A DNA stretch of 64,000 bases from Mytilisepta virgata (taxonomy: Eukaryota > Mollusca > Bivalvia > Mytilida > Mytilidae), in the NCBI GenBank assembly GCA_028015205.1, contig CM051516.1, forward strand, positions 62,004,230 to 62,068,229, given 5' to 3'. Of this stretch, positions 31,850 through 44,570 are shown in pieces (position 1 is the stretch's first letter; each line of letters starts with the position of its first letter). Made by a program: the position numbers and the translations under genes. The notes under the pieces were generated by a model. It was not told the DNA's origin. It did no database searches and saw nothing but the letters and a program-made list of their open reading frames with translations.

Positions 31850-32755
31850 TGTCAAAATTACCAAAATAAAAGGTAAGGCAAACAATCATCTACAAACACA
31901 GCTATGCACCAAAATAAAGGGTAAGGCTACAAATCATCTACAAACATAGCTATGCTCCAAAACAAAGGGTAAGGCCATAAATCGTCTGCAAACACAGTTA
32001 TGCACCAAAACAAAGGGTAAGACCAAAAATCATCTACAAAACAGCTATGCACCAAAAGAAAGGGTTAGCCCAAAATCATCTACAATCACAGCTATACACC
32101 AACACAAAGGGTAAGGCCAAATCATCTACAAACACCGCTATGCACCAAAACAAAGGGTTACGCCAAAATCATCTACAAACACAGCTATGCACCAAAACAG
32201 AGTAAGGCCAAAATCATCTACAAACAAAGCTATGCACCAAAACGAAGGGTAAAGCCAAAATCATCTACAAACACAGCTATGCACCAAAACAAAGGGTAAG
32301 GCCATGAATCATCTGCAAACACAGCTATGCACCAAAACAAAGGGTAAAGCCAACATCATCTATAAACACAGCTATGCACCAAAACGAAGGGTAAGGCCAA
32401 AATCATCTACAAACACAGCTATGCCAAAACAAATGGTAAGGCCATAAATCGTCTGAAAAACAGCTATGCACCAAAACAAAGGGTAAAGCCAAATCATCTA
32501 CAAACACAGCTATGCACCAAAACGAAGGGTTAGGCCAAAATCATCTACAAACACAGCATAGTATGCACCAAAACAAAGGGCAAGGACAAACTCATCTACA
32601 AACACGACTATGCACCAAAACAAACGGTAAGGCCAAAATCATCTAAAAACACAGCTATACACCAAAACAAAAGGGTAAGGCCAAAATCATCTACAACCAC
32701 AGCTATGCACCAAAACGAAGTATTAGGCCAAAATCATCTACAAACAGAGCATAAT
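31850..32755. repeat. Minisatellite, about 47-bp unit, about 19 copies
   Basis: Consensus pieces CACCAAAACAAAGGGTAAGG, CCAAAATCATCTACAAACAC and AGCTATG repeat with small indels. No coding potential. The plus strand is A-rich with almost no runs of T. Confidence 0.95.
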
Positions 32756-33332
32756 TCTTACTTTCATTTTGTTAGGTCATCGTTGTTATGTTAAGCCTTT
32801 TTTCCATCGGAATAATTATTGGGATTGGCTTTCTCTAACCACTGGCCCAAAATAATGAGGGAGGTTTTATTACTTATTAACTCCGATGGATTCTTTATAC
32901 ACATGTTCCACGTACCTGTTTCACGAGTTGTTTCTTGTCTATACTTCTGGTTTTGTCTTTATTTAGAAATTTGTGTATTATGGGTACATTTGTTAAATTG
33001 TTTATATCATTATTTCATGGGCTATTTAACTATCATCTAGTAGGCTGCACTGGTGTTTCTATTTTGGAGAGCATACACTTACCCAAATGCTTCAGAACAC
33101 ATTCCTCATTATTTCACTCTACAGGGTGTAGTGTAGTTGACACATATACCGAGTAACGATTCATTTAAACGTTTTTAAAAATTACTTCGTTGTTTGTGCG
33201 TTTGGTTATTTGACGAATGACGAAATTGATTATCCACCATTTTATGTCATCAAACCTTTTAAGAATAACTATTTAGAAGTTCTTATTCAATTGATACTTG
33301 TCTTATCTATCTATTTGATCACATTAAATCAC
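32756..33332. other. AT-rich intergenic DNA
   Basis: Two overlapping hydrophobic frames (32819-33040 and 32935-33156) show no domain and look like T-rich artefacts. Confidence 0.4.
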
Positions 33333-33659
33333 AAACATCAAAAGGATTATTTACAGGGATGGTTATGATAGACTTAAAAAATATTATGCCAAAAATTACG
33401 AAATATGGGCATTAAAAATGTCAAATGGTTTGAATCATACTTAACAGGAAGGAAACAACGTGTAAATATAAACAGGACGGAATCTGAACTCCTAAATATA
33501 ACTTCTAGAGTACCCCAGGGAAGCATATTAGGCCCTCTGCTTTTCCTATGTTATGTCACTGATATGTCTATCAGTATTCAATCTGACTGCAAACTCTTGC
33601 TTTATGCCGATCACAGCACCATAATATATTTCCCATAAAGACCCCGACGTTATCGCACA
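33333..33659 (+). pseudogene. LINE reverse transcriptase fragment, inactivated
   Basis: Frame 33405-33638 reads as the RT core of a CR1/Jockey-like LINE: VKWFESYLTGRKQ, VPQGSILGPLLF, then LLLYADHSTI. The catalytic YADD is YADH here (33603-33614). Upstream, 33350-33400 reads TGMVMIDLK in another frame, with a deletion before MGIKNVKW. The element continues at 34151 beyond an inserted retroelement. Confidence 0.85.
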
Positions 33660-34150
33660 TAAAAAGGACAAATATACCTAAGGAGCAATCAATAAAACGT
33701 AATCCATTGGACAGACAAACCCGGGAAGACAAACGAACAACCACAAGCACAACAAATAAACACAGAAAACTAAAAACAATGAACAACACGAACTCCTACA
33801 AAAACCAGGAGTGAACAAATAAACACAGAAAACTAAAAACAATGAACAACACGAACTCCTATAAAAACCAGGAGTGAACCCAGGTGCTCCGGAAGGGTAA
33901 GCAGTTCCTGCTCCGTATACGGCACCCGTCGTGAAGTTCAACAAAGTCAATCCGGTGGAAGTCACAAATCGTAGGAGGCACATGAAAGGTTACGACAGTG
34001 GGAACAGGTCCAACATCATCTTAGATATTGGAACACTGTAATGGTCAATCAATTCATGATGACGACCGTAAAATTTCTTAAGTGATGACATCAACTTATC
34101 CCTGATAAAACCCTGGTTAAGAAGCTTTTGTGACAGCAGTAATCCTCTTT
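33660..34150 (-). mobile_element. Penelope-like retroelement, 3' fragment (copy F), nested in a LINE
   Basis: Standard tail of the family on the minus strand, extending into the end of the RT frame (GAAGCTTCTTAACCAGGG). It carries an internal direct duplication of about 60 bp (AACAAATAAACACAGAAAAC twice, near 33750 and 33816). It separates two collinear pieces of the LINE. Confidence 0.88.
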
Positions 34151-34640
34151 AGGAAACGAACTTCAGTCTTGTAGCAAATGGCTCGTTGACAATAAGCTAT
34201 CTTACGAAACGTAAACTGAAAAAAAACAACAAATTTAAAAAAAAAAAAAACAGTGTTACGATCATGTTATTGAATCACAGCCTAGACTTAAATATTTAGG
34301 CATAGACAAAGATCAAAACTTATCAGGAGAAACTACAGTTAATTCCATAATCAAAAAGGTAAATTCTCGATTAAAATTTATGTACCGTAAAGCAAACTGC
34401 TTGTCAACAGAAGCTCACAAAACTCTTACCACGGCTTCAATTCAATCTGACTATTCCTGCTCTTCAGGAAATAAAATAGAAAATGAAAGTTAACGAACAC
34501 CACGGATATAATACAAGATCAAACCACTTGAATTTTGTTGTTCCTAAAATTAAAGGAGTGGACTCATTATCTTTTTTCTTTAGCGCTATTAGAGATTGGA
34601 ATGCGCTTCCAAATAGCATAAAATCATTGTAGTACGTGTT
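34151..34640 (+). pseudogene. LINE reverse transcriptase C-terminal remnant
   Basis: Broken frames resume the LINE after the insertion: NELQSCSKWLVDNKLS, then QPRLKYLGIDKDQNLSG, SRLKFMYRKANCLS, and GYNTRSNHLNFVVPK followed by FFSAIRDWNALP. Several frameshifts and an A-rich insertion (34218-34251) make it non-functional. Confidence 0.8.
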
Positions 34641-35424
34641 TTAATTTATACTTTTATAAATTCAAATTTTTAAATATACTTGTGCACAGTTGGTATCTAT
34701 TCCTAAATGAATTTTACCTTTTACTTTTTACCTATATTGGCACTGAACTCGCTTTTGGAAAAAGTGTGGATTTCATCAAAATTCGGTTTTACCCAAGTAC
34801 TGTTACATGTCACACTGTAATAAGTGGGTTAACATTGTTCTGTATTACAGTTTTGAGTACGCTGTAATGTTGTTCCTTGGTTTGTGTTTCTTTGCTTTCT
34901 TCACTGTTATTTATTATGTGTGCACAACATGTGTGTAGAATAAAAATGTATGGATCAAGAAAGAGTAACCGTATACATTGTAGAGATAATTACTAGTATG
35001 AATAGACGGAACACAATTAGCGATATATGAAGGCGGTGATTTTTCCCCCCAAAAGGTTTGTACTTTTACAATGTAATGACTAGAAATTACTTAGAGTACA
35101 ATTCAGTATATTCTATACGAACTGGACATCTATCTTCCAATAGAGGCAATCAATAGTTGTAGAAGGAAACAATTATATAATGAATATTTTTATGCATCGA
35201 GTAAGCTACTCTACGTATATGTGAAACAGGTGTTAAAGCATTGTATGTGATCATGGATTCGACTTGTTATAGGCCTCATTATCGAAAAAAAAAACTTTAT
35301 TGAATAAATAACATAATGGATAATAGGTTAGGTCAATAATGACATACAATCCAGGACAAAAAAAGACATACAATCCTGGACAAAAAATGACATACAATAC
35401 CGGACAAAAAATGACATATCAGAA
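34641..35424. other. AT-rich intergenic DNA, possibly LINE 3' end
   Basis: 34641-34960 could be the untranslated end of the LINE. At 35340-35420 GACATACAATCCNGGACAAAAAA repeats three to four times (about 27 bp). No gene seen. Confidence 0.45.
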
Positions 35425-35650
35425 CACAAAATACAAACATAAACACAATGCATTGTCATGATAGTCTGACTTGGTACAGACACTGAACAGTGGTGGGGTC
35501 AAACCGGTTTTATGGGTACCCAAACACCCCCTTATCTATACTGGCATTTTGGTGTATAAAACATACTATAAAAACCAATAAAGTATGATTACTAAAAACG
35601 TGACCGCTTGCTAGAACTGAACAATTTGGTTGGACGGTACATAACTTTTA
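35425..35650. repeat. Dispersed repeat family E, copy 1
   Basis: GATAGTCTGACTTGGTACAG, GAACAGTGGTGGGGTCAAAC, CCCCCTTATCTATACTGGCA, TTTGGTGTATAAAACA and GTGACCGCTTGCTAGAACTG match copies at 40.0, 40.8 and 46.4 kb. Class unknown. Confidence 0.8.
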
Positions 35651-37443
35651 TGAAAAACTAACATATGAAATTTTGAATTAAACGTTCTATGATGTCAATT
35701 TAAATCACTTTATATTGATATTTCTTTGGCATTTTGTACTATTCTAGTAAACATTTGCTATTTAGGCGTTCTCACAAATTCGACCTGTCAGAAATTTGGT
35801 CTTGAGGATTTTACCCACAATCGCTTTGGTATTTTGCTGATATTCATTATAACGTTATGTAATTTCATTGAGACCGATATATGTCGAAAGCTTGAGAAAT
35901 ATAATATTATTTGTATCTAGGAGCCATGACATTGATTTGTACCATGATAGTTTCCCTGTACCAAACTTACAATATATAGTTTCAGAAATCCAATATTTGA
36001 GTAAGGGATGCCCTTAATGCATTTGCTTTTGTTGGTTACTAAATTAAATTATAGGAAAATTGAAAATATTGACCGAAGTGTCAAAGACTATTTTCATTGT
36101 GAATATGCTGAGAGGCTGTTCTAGGAGTGGATTGTTATGCTTTCAGTTTAATTCACAATATGCTTTGAAGTTCTGATACAGGTGTGATCGACTGTACAGC
36201 ATTTGTATAAAATTATTAATTGACACGAAGAAAGGGAAGGGGAACTATATTGTACACTGCTGTGTTTACCATGATGGATAGTAGTATTAATATTTGATTT
36301 GATTATTTTACTCTAAGATCTTATCCTATTAAAATATTGTTGCAATTTTCATCGTTCGAATGATAAAGGTCAGGTGTTATGAACTAAGAAATACACATTT
36401 CCTCGTTCATTAAACCGACAATATTTCAAGATACTGAAGTGGAGGTTTTCGTAAATAATAAATGTTACATATGAAACAATATTTGATCTTAATCGGTCAT
36501 TTCGGTTGTTTTTTTTTCTGGTATTTTCTTTTTATCAAAAAATCGTTCAAAGTGTGAATTTCACCTGCCAAGCAAACCAAATAGAAATTAGTTAAACATA
36601 CAGTTAAGTACTGAACTTAAATTATTTAGTTCTGAAGTCATCATTACAGTCCAATATAACAATATTCAAGCAAAAAAGAGCTTCAATTAGTATGATTAGC
36701 TTTACAAAATATAAATGTAGTTCTTAGCTAAGACAGATAGCGTTTTTAAATAAGCTCCAAGGAAACGACAAAGTCAGGAGAATGGAACACAACAAACAAA
36801 CGGATACATGTATAACTAAAAGAATAAAACACGTATAACAAACTAAACAGAATTAGATTAAGACAGCACATAAACTAAAGCACTAGCAATTTGAACTCCC
36901 ATTAAAGATAGATTGAATGTAATACGTCGTTTTCGGGATCCCGGTATTTATTTTATGACGTTCTTTTACTTTTTTAGGGCACCTCTATATTTCCGGTCAT
37001 TGATTTTGATAGGGGCCCTTTTAACCGTCTGTTTAAAATAGTTTAGAGTTTATATTTTTCTTCCAAAAATTAATAGGAATGACAGACAATTGCAGGAAGT
37101 GGGGACATTATGTTTTATAACGTGGAAGTTTTCAGAAATTGTTTATTTTCATCGTTTCAATCGGACTATTCATGGACATTGAAAAAGATACGCTTAAGTT
37201 TAAAAAATCAGAGTCACGTGATAAAATTTAGGAACTTGCAAAAATATAGTATACAATTTCGAATCCCGGAAAGGGCATATTAAAGTAATAAAGACAATTA
37301 TACCAACAATATATAATTTGACTGTGCAAATGGCGCAGTAAAACCAATGTCGGATTCATATAGGACAACTCAAATGAGCAAAATTACCCCATTTGTCCTA
37401 TTAGAATATAAATAATGCATAAGTGTTATAGAGTTGAATTTTT
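35651..37443. other. AT-rich intergenic DNA
   Basis: No gene or repeat recognised. A short GC-richer patch at 36930-37025 (CGGGATCCCGG, GGGGCCC) has no open frame. Confidence 0.45.
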
Positions 37444-37520
37444 TTACACATGGGCTGGGCCTTCATATTCGTATTTTATACCTGCTAATATTCGAATATA
37501 AAGGCCCAGTCCATGTGTAA
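37444..37520. other. Near-perfect 28-bp hairpin
   Basis: Arms 37444-37471 and 37493-37520 pair with two mismatches in 28 bp around a 21-nt loop (TTACACATGGGCTGGGCCTT and its complement). The size fits a microRNA precursor or a minimal foldback element. Nothing in the sequence decides between them, and the strand is undetermined. Confidence 0.6.
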
Positions 37521-40009
37521 TTTTTCTTAAGCAGTGAGACTAATTTAAATGTTTCTTGGGTTTATTTGGCCGGAAGTAAACATTTTTACGCCTCTTTTTC
37601 AAATAAGTTAAACATACCCAGATTATCCATGAGCATTCGCAATTTTTGTTCCATACGCAGCAGTCTGGTTGTCAAAAAAGTCACGTGGTGAAGTGGCATG
37701 TCAATAAGGTAACATGATCTTACTACATGGATAAACATCTTTCATTGTTTAATTGTTAAAATTTTCCAATATTCTAATTCTCTAAGTTATTTGTGTTGGA
37801 AGGAATATCGTACTAAGACTGACGGCCCTATTTGTTGGAACCCCCTGTGATTCAGAAAATATAAAATGTTAATTCCGTGATTGCATGATAAATGCCATTG
37901 TGTTGTTAAAGATTTTTTTGTTAGGTTCGTGCCTATGAATTAAGGTTGCCGTTGATTTTCCTGTATATTCCTCCTGATATAACTTTGGCATGCTTGTCGT
38001 GACATGCATTTATAAAATGTCATATTATAAATAATTAGATTCATAAAGTTTCATTATTCTAGCAGTAGAATATATCATTTTAGTTACTAAATATAGTGAA
38101 TATAGCATATCGAACTTCCATTAACAAATTATGGTAAATTTAGTTGAATCCATAATTCAAATTGCATTTATTGATGAATAATAATAATTTAATATAAGTA
38201 TCAATACTTTTCTCATGATCTACTGTAGGTATAATAACTGGCGTGGGACAGCTTCTTAGTTGCAATATAAAATGAATTTTACATGTAAATTTGTTTCATA
38301 AAAAAAAAATATCTGAGTAGATCAGTCATCACAGTAATAAATATTAGGGAGTATTAATATATTAAAGAAAAACGGTCACTTTCTTTTCCAATTTGATGTT
38401 ATATTATGGTATGTCATTCTAATATCACTTCACATATTAAATGAACATTTTTTATTATTTGTTAAAGTAGAATACAGTGTATATGATTATTTCTTAAATA
38501 AACAAATTTCCATTTAAAAAATATTTTATTTTCATTACACCTTTTATAAGATGTTTTAGGTGGATATGGAAAAGTACATAGAAATTTGAGTTTTTATAAA
38601 TGATGAAAAGGGGATACACCCTTATTCTGCAATATTACTAACAGTTCCTTTTATTCCTTAATAAATTTGCAGAATTAAGTTTGAATTTTTTCGCAAGGAG
38701 TTCTATAATCAAAAGAAAGAAGGTCACATTTTCTATTATATATGCTCTCAATATAACACTATAAATTGGCACGTTATCATCCATATACCAAATTTCTGCT
38801 TATTCAGTAAAATATGTTGAAATGTACATGATTTAGCGGTAGATGCTCACAGTGTGCAAAATTTATATTGTTGTTGTTGATTGACTGTATTCCTCAATAT
38901 CTTAATTGTGTTCCTTTAAGTTCAATATCAGGGATGGTACCAGTGATTGCATTTCTTTATGCATATTCAAAATTAATTTTGATAAAAAATGAATGATACA
39001 AATTCAATATTGATTATCTTTTTCTTGTTAATTTTACCTTTCTGAACTTTAATTTATAACTTGCTATAACAACAGTTAATTTTAGTTGTCACTATAAAAA
39101 CACTTTATGATTTTGTTTTTACAAAATATAAAAGAATTAGAAATGTCAAATTCCCAGTTTGCCTTAGTTTAATTCCCACTTTGCCTTAGTGCATTTTCTA
39201 CCTTTTCTACCTGTAATTAACAGTTAAGGTGAAATGGGACACACCATCATAAATACTGTGGTTGATTAAAGTAAGACACCTTTTCTTTAAAAAGAACATG
39301 TATTTTGATTGCAATTATGACATAATCAAGTTGGTATATTTAGAGCTTGAAAACAGATAGAGGATAATTACATTAGCGGTAAGCCACATACAGATATTGA
39401 GAGAGTTATACAATCCTTATAAGAGTGAACAAGTACATTTAAAAGGATAAAATTATTATGTAATTTTCCATTACTTAATTGCTCTTCTCGACTTGACCAC
39501 GGATACCAGGTTTCTCATTTATCACACGGTTGAGTGTAAACGTTAACCCATCCTTAATTTAAAAATGTACCTGTAAAAGTCCCAATAAGACTATAACTCT
39601 AGGTTAACAAATACCAGCCTATCTATCACGAGACCTTGTGTCAGCCAGGAAATAAAATGGAAACTCTATAACGATTACCCGTATAAATGATTATCATTGC
39701 TATGGAGAAGTAAATTGTTTAGAAACTAGAAATACTTTTTTTGATATCAATCATTGCAGATAGATAATTTGTTCATACTACCTGATACTGCGAAAAGTAT
39801 ACACGTCAAATATTTTTTTAAAATGTGTTGTTTTAAATTTAATAAACATTTGTCTGACAGACATTCGTTTTTTAAATGTTTGACATGTTGCTACATGTAA
39901 CTGTTAGAGATACATGTATGGCTGCCCATGTATTGCCGTATATTTCAAATACAGGTACGGTGAAATGTTTTGATAATAATTAAACAAGAAAATGGATAAC
40001 ATTAACATA
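37521..40009. other. AT-rich intergenic DNA
   Basis: About 2.5 kb with no gene, RNA or family repeat recognised. Only a tiny direct repeat (AATTCCCAGTTTGCCTTAGT twice, 39151-39190) is visible. Confidence 0.45.
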
Positions 40010-40400
40010 CCAATCAATCAATGCAACCCAACTGACAAAACGCCGTACAAAAAATAACATAAAAGAGTACAAAACACAAACATGAACACTACAGAGAGTC
40101 AGGATAGTCTGACACTAAATAGTGGTGGGGTTAAACCGGTTTTTGGGAACCCAAACCTCCCCTTATCTATCCTGGCACTCTGGTGTATAAAACACACTAT
40201 GAAAACCAACAAATATAATTACTAACATGGTGACCGCTTTCTAGAACTGAACATTAGAGTGGACGGTATATAATTTAGATAGCAGGATCAGAATATGCTC
40301 GTTTTAACTGTAAAACTAGCTATAAAGGCTCTCATAGTTGCAGGTCGGATACTGGCACTCTACTAAAAATCTGAAATAGCACTTCCATAAAGGGTTTAAT
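40010..40400. repeat. Dispersed repeat family E, copy 2
   Basis: CAATCAATCAATGCAACCC, AAAGAGTACAAAACACAAAC, GTCAGGATAGTCTGACAC, TGTGCTCGTTTTAACTGTAA-like sequence and CACTTCCATAAAGGGTT. It is longer than copy 1 at both ends. Confidence 0.8.
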
Positions 40401-40824
40401 GGTATCTCGTCTTAGAGTTCAATAGAAATCGGCAGTATTTGTAAGAGGCCAGTATGAATTTAGTATTCAAGCCATTGGGAAAAATAGGAATTTTTACAAA
40501 ATTGCGCATAATTTCATATTCGTAGCCCTTACTGTGAAAAGATCTTAAGTAACTACCAAGTTTCTGTGGGTTACTAGCGGGACTTTTGCATTTATTCACG
40601 ATATTACAATAGACTCTAGGATGTGAAAACCCATTCATAATAAGTGCTTTTCTGGAAGCTTAAATGTTGATATCTATTATAAAAATTATTAAAAGCATTA
40701 AGCAGCTTGTATAATCTATAACCCTGTAATAAAAGTGTTTTAGTAATCGCATGGTTTCGCTTGTTCACAATGTTCGATAGAACGTAACTTTACTTCAGGC
40801 AACCAATTAACAAAAAATGGATAC
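40401..40824. other. Interval between family E copies with an unassigned minus-strand frame
   Basis: Minus-strand frame 40396-40638 (80 codons; SPASNPQKLGSYLRSF, YEYEIMRNFVKIPIF) has coding-like composition but overlaps the edge of the repeat. I do not recognise it. It may be a decayed mobile-element protein. Confidence 0.35.
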
Positions 40825-41245
40825 AGGAAAGGTTGTCAATGACATACCAATCAACCAAAGCAACCCAACTTAGAATAACATAAAAGAGTACAAAACACAA
40901 ACATGAACACAACTGAGAGTCAGGATAGTCTGACTTGGTACAGTCACTGAACAGTGGTGGGGATAAACCGGTTTTATGGGTACACAAACCCCCACAAATC
41001 CTGACACTCTGGTGTATAAAACACACTATACAAACCAATACAGTATGATTAATAACAAGGAGACCGCTTTCTAGAGCTGTAAAATTAGAGCTGACAGTAC
41101 AAAATGTTTGACGGTAGAAAATTGATAGTAGGGCCAGAATGTGCTCGTTTTAACTGTAAAACTAGCTAAGGCTCTCATAGCTGCAGGTCAGATACTGTCG
41201 CTCTTCTAAACGAAAAAAGTCTGAAATAACACTTCCATAAAGGGT
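40825..41245. repeat. Dispersed repeat family E, copy 3
   Basis: Collinear with copy 2 (GACATACCAATCAACCAAAG, GAGAGTCAGGATAGTCTGAC, GGTGTATAAAACACACTATA, CACTTCCATAAAGGGTTCAT). An internal deletion removes the CAAAACGCCGTACAAAAA segment. Confidence 0.8.
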
Positions 41246-43294
41246 TCATGAACACATTCTCTATTTTCGAATGTTGGTAAAACTGTTTGGAGAAATAAAT
41301 AATACATGTAGTTGAAATAAAAAGAAATAATATTTGTGTTTGGAGTTTCATGGTTATACAATTTAGGGTATGTATGTATGTATGCATTTTTCTTTCTTTA
41401 AAAAAATGTTTTGAACATTGTACTTATTTTAGGAGTTTAACGTGTTTGCTTGTACAAAAAACGTCAATAAAAACATTAGGTATACAGAAAAATAAGGGTC
41501 GGTAGGGATACCATTCAAACACATATATATGTATTTAGTATAATTTATTTTTAAAACGTGAAAATCTTTTTTCTCAATTATTGTCTAAAAAAGTAACATT
41601 ACCGATATTTTCGGAACAGATGTTGTCAGTTCACCGTTCCTTTTTCAGTTATCATTCAAGGATGATATCGTTAACAATGCCTGTAATAATAACAAATAAT
41701 TGTTGTTTTCCGACAAAGGTTTAAACAAAATAGATATTATGTTCGGTATAATTATACCACAATGAGCCCAGCATAACATGGAATTAATGTTAGCCGGGAT
41801 TATTTCAAACCCTAAACTGTAATCAAAATCTTAGTTCATCTCTAACCATGCTAACGATTTAGAATTAAGTCCGATCTAATAGCTTTAATGGTTAGTTGAA
41901 ACTGTACACTTACAATAAGTATTAAGGATGATCGCTGGTCTAATAGGAAATAAATAGGATTTGAAATAGGTGTTTTAGTTTGAGAGAACATTTGAATAGT
42001 AAACAAATAAGCAAGAAAAAAATATAGGTTCATGTGCTCATTTTAGAGCTATAAGGCCTTAAAAATTTGCAGGAAAAGGGTTTTCTCTGGGTTTTCCATT
42101 GTCTATGCATTGACAACTTCAGTCTCTCAAATATGTACGAAAAAATAAAAAAGGATTTCATAAAATTTTGTCAAATACCATTTTAAGGTATATATGATTG
42201 AATTATAAAAGAAAAAGTGGGGGTTCAAAAGCAAAAAATTTCATGTTTCAGAAATGGATAAAACCCGAGGATTCCGAAAATCTGACAAAAAGACCAAAAC
42301 ATGACCAGCCAGCATCCTTAAAAGAGAACGTAAATTTACGATCTAATAACTTTGAAAGCCTTCTGTCTTCATAACAAGACAGGGAGAGCAACCAAACCCA
42401 ATGGTGCTGGTATGCATTAATTCAGGATAGCTTCCAACATGTCGTTTCATTTATTTTACAAATAAATAAATATATAGATAAATAAATTCATTTTGAATAA
42501 ACCAACATGTCTTGACTGCAATGTCCGTTTTGTCATATATTAGCACAAGATAGGGGGAAGGTACTTAGTAACTAAATCCAAAGATAACCCTTGGGCAATG
42601 CACTGGAAAAAAATATAACATAGATATAACCCCAAACCAAAAAGCATTGGATAGCAACCAAAAGCAAAATACTAAATACAAAAACTAAAAGGCACTATTA
42701 ATATGACCTCTAAACAAAGCCAGTAGTGACATGAGGTTCTCTGGAATGGTAAATATATGTCATTCTACGATGTGCAGTTTCGATATTGACAATTTACTAA
42801 AATAACGATTCTCATTGTTATGAACATGCTGCTAAGTCTTCGATACGAACTACTCCCTTTTCATTCTCATAACCCACATTCACAAATCAACCATTCATAC
42901 AATAGCCATCGAAATTAATATTGTCATATTTGTCTGTTAATTGCTTCATTGAAATCCGATTTCTCTCACATGTTTTGTATCTGTCCACCTACAACGAAAG
43001 ACAAATTAATAATAGCCTCCGAAATCCTACAATTTCTTGGATGATTTCCTTACATCAGATAATTAAAACGCCATTCCTTGAAGTCATTTCCGTATACCAT
43101 TATTTATTGTTCTTTTGGTGTCAATGTGTTATATTTAACCCCGGAAAATGACAATTAAAAAGTAAATGAACTGAACGTTATAGGAAAAAAGTACATTAAG
43201 TAATAAGAGTTCATACATGTCATAGGTTGGGTTAAAGTAACTGCTGCTGAGGATAGTAGTCAATAGTCCAGTTATTTGCTTTATAACCCTGAGT
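41246..43294. other. AT-rich intergenic DNA
   Basis: 42615-42660 shares TAGATATAACCCCAAACC and AAAGCATTGGATAGCAA with 43650-43690, a further small dispersed repeat. No gene supported; frame 42921-43151 is unconvincing. Confidence 0.45.
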
Positions 43295-43640
43295 AAATAT
43301 AAAAATAACAATCCAAAGATACTAATATTAGATATTGTAAATTTATGCTATGCCAAATTTCAGCTAAGGCTCCACCATGCAGAGGCATCGTACCAGGAGT
43401 TTCAAAATAACAATCCAAAGATACCAATATTAGATATAGTAAATTTATACTATGCTGTATACGACGCATTTCAAGGAGTTACCTCTGATCAGCAGCATTA
43501 AAACCGAAATATTTGGAAGACCAAAAACAAAACTTATTTTAAACAAGAAGTACTCATAACCAAAAATATCGAAATAGGAAGCCAAATTTCAGCTAAGGAG
43601 ATCTGCCATGTGCAATACAAGGAATGAACCCTTATTATTT
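43295..43640 (+). repeat. Dispersed repeat family F, tandem pair
   Basis: AAATAACAATCCAAAGATAC and ATATTAGATATAGTAAATTT appear twice (43301 and 43405). The second copy continues through GTATACGACGCATTTCAAGG, AAGTACTCATAACCAAAAAT and AGCCAAATTTCAGCTAAGG. An inverted full-length copy is at 55921-56154 and a partial copy at 51617-51722. Confidence 0.8.
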
Positions 43641-44310
43641 CTATAAAAATAGATATAACCCCAAACCGAAAAGCATTGGATAGCAATAAAAGTGAAATTA
43701 TTAATTTCCGAAATCCAAAATAAATGCATATCACAAGACTAAAATGCAAAGACAAGGAGAAGTCGTGATAACAGTAACCATGGTAACACAGTAAACAGAC
43801 GTTACAAAGATCTAACCAAGACAATTAAGCAAAACCCCAAATACAGTGAGGATTTACACTGAAGAATTCCCAGTAATATACGTAGGAAGATAATATTTTT
43901 TGGGAGGGTCATTTTTTCAAAAATGTGCTATTTTCGTTGGGTTGAAAAAAATTTAAAGTATTTTTTTTAAAGGTACGCAATTTTCAAGTATTTAATTGGG
44001 GTCAATGAATTACGGGATATTTTTTATAAGGTTGATAATTGTGGCAGTATTCACTGGAGTTTAATTTCACATCCAAAGCTCAGATATCAACAAGATTTAC
44101 ATAATTAACATCACAAAAATATGAGTAACCACTGGCAAGCCTTTGTAAAAACTATTACAGCGAGAACCCCCCCCCCCCCCCCCCTCTTCAAAAAAACAAA
44201 AACAAAAACAAAAACAAAAACAAAAAAAAAACGAAAAAGAAACATTAATTAGAACAAGACAGGATGTAACCGTATATGTATGAACTCTCATGTAAAACCT
44301 AAAATCTTTT
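43641..44310. other. Intergenic DNA with poly-C and (CAAAAA)n
   Basis: 44167-44184 is a C run, followed by (CAAAAA)n at 44190-44230. A minus-strand frame across it is artefact. Nothing else seen. Confidence 0.5.
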
Positions 44311-44570
44311 GTCGATACTTAGTAATAAGTAAATATTTAATTAATACATTTGAAATAGATAACAATAACAATATTAAAAAAATTAAATTTTACTGAAAAA
44401 TGAAAATATTCGTTTAGAAAATATACTCTATTTTTAAAAAATTACTTTCCTGGTAACAAGATTAAAGAACTGTCTTTTGTAGACCCAGGGTTTGACACTG
44501 ACATCATTGCTTGCACTAGACAGAAAAATGGTAGTAGGAATGTGAATATTGTAAAATTTAGATAATAAGA
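44311..44570 (+). repeat. Duplicated exon-like segment, copy 1
   Basis: Matches 47822-48092 from TTTTGTCGATACTT onward. Both contain an acceptor-like TCTTTTGTAG (44480 here) followed by an open stretch beginning PxFDTD. Here the frame reads PGFDTDIIACTRQKNGSRNV and stops at 44566. If real it would be a terminal exon; no AATAAA is evident just after it. Confidence 0.45.

Noticed and set aside
31850..32755. CRISPR array
   Set aside because: The repeat units are contiguous without unique spacers and the genome is eukaryotic; it is a minisatellite.
32819..33156. Hydrophobic overlapping frames suggesting a membrane protein
   Set aside because: T-rich sequence yields hydrophobic residues by chance; no conserved motif or splice context.
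33571..33983. Minus-strand frames of 72 and 101 codons
   Set aside because: They are the translated non-coding tail of the Penelope-like element; the same peptide pieces appear at 13.8, 21.1 and 54.5 kb.
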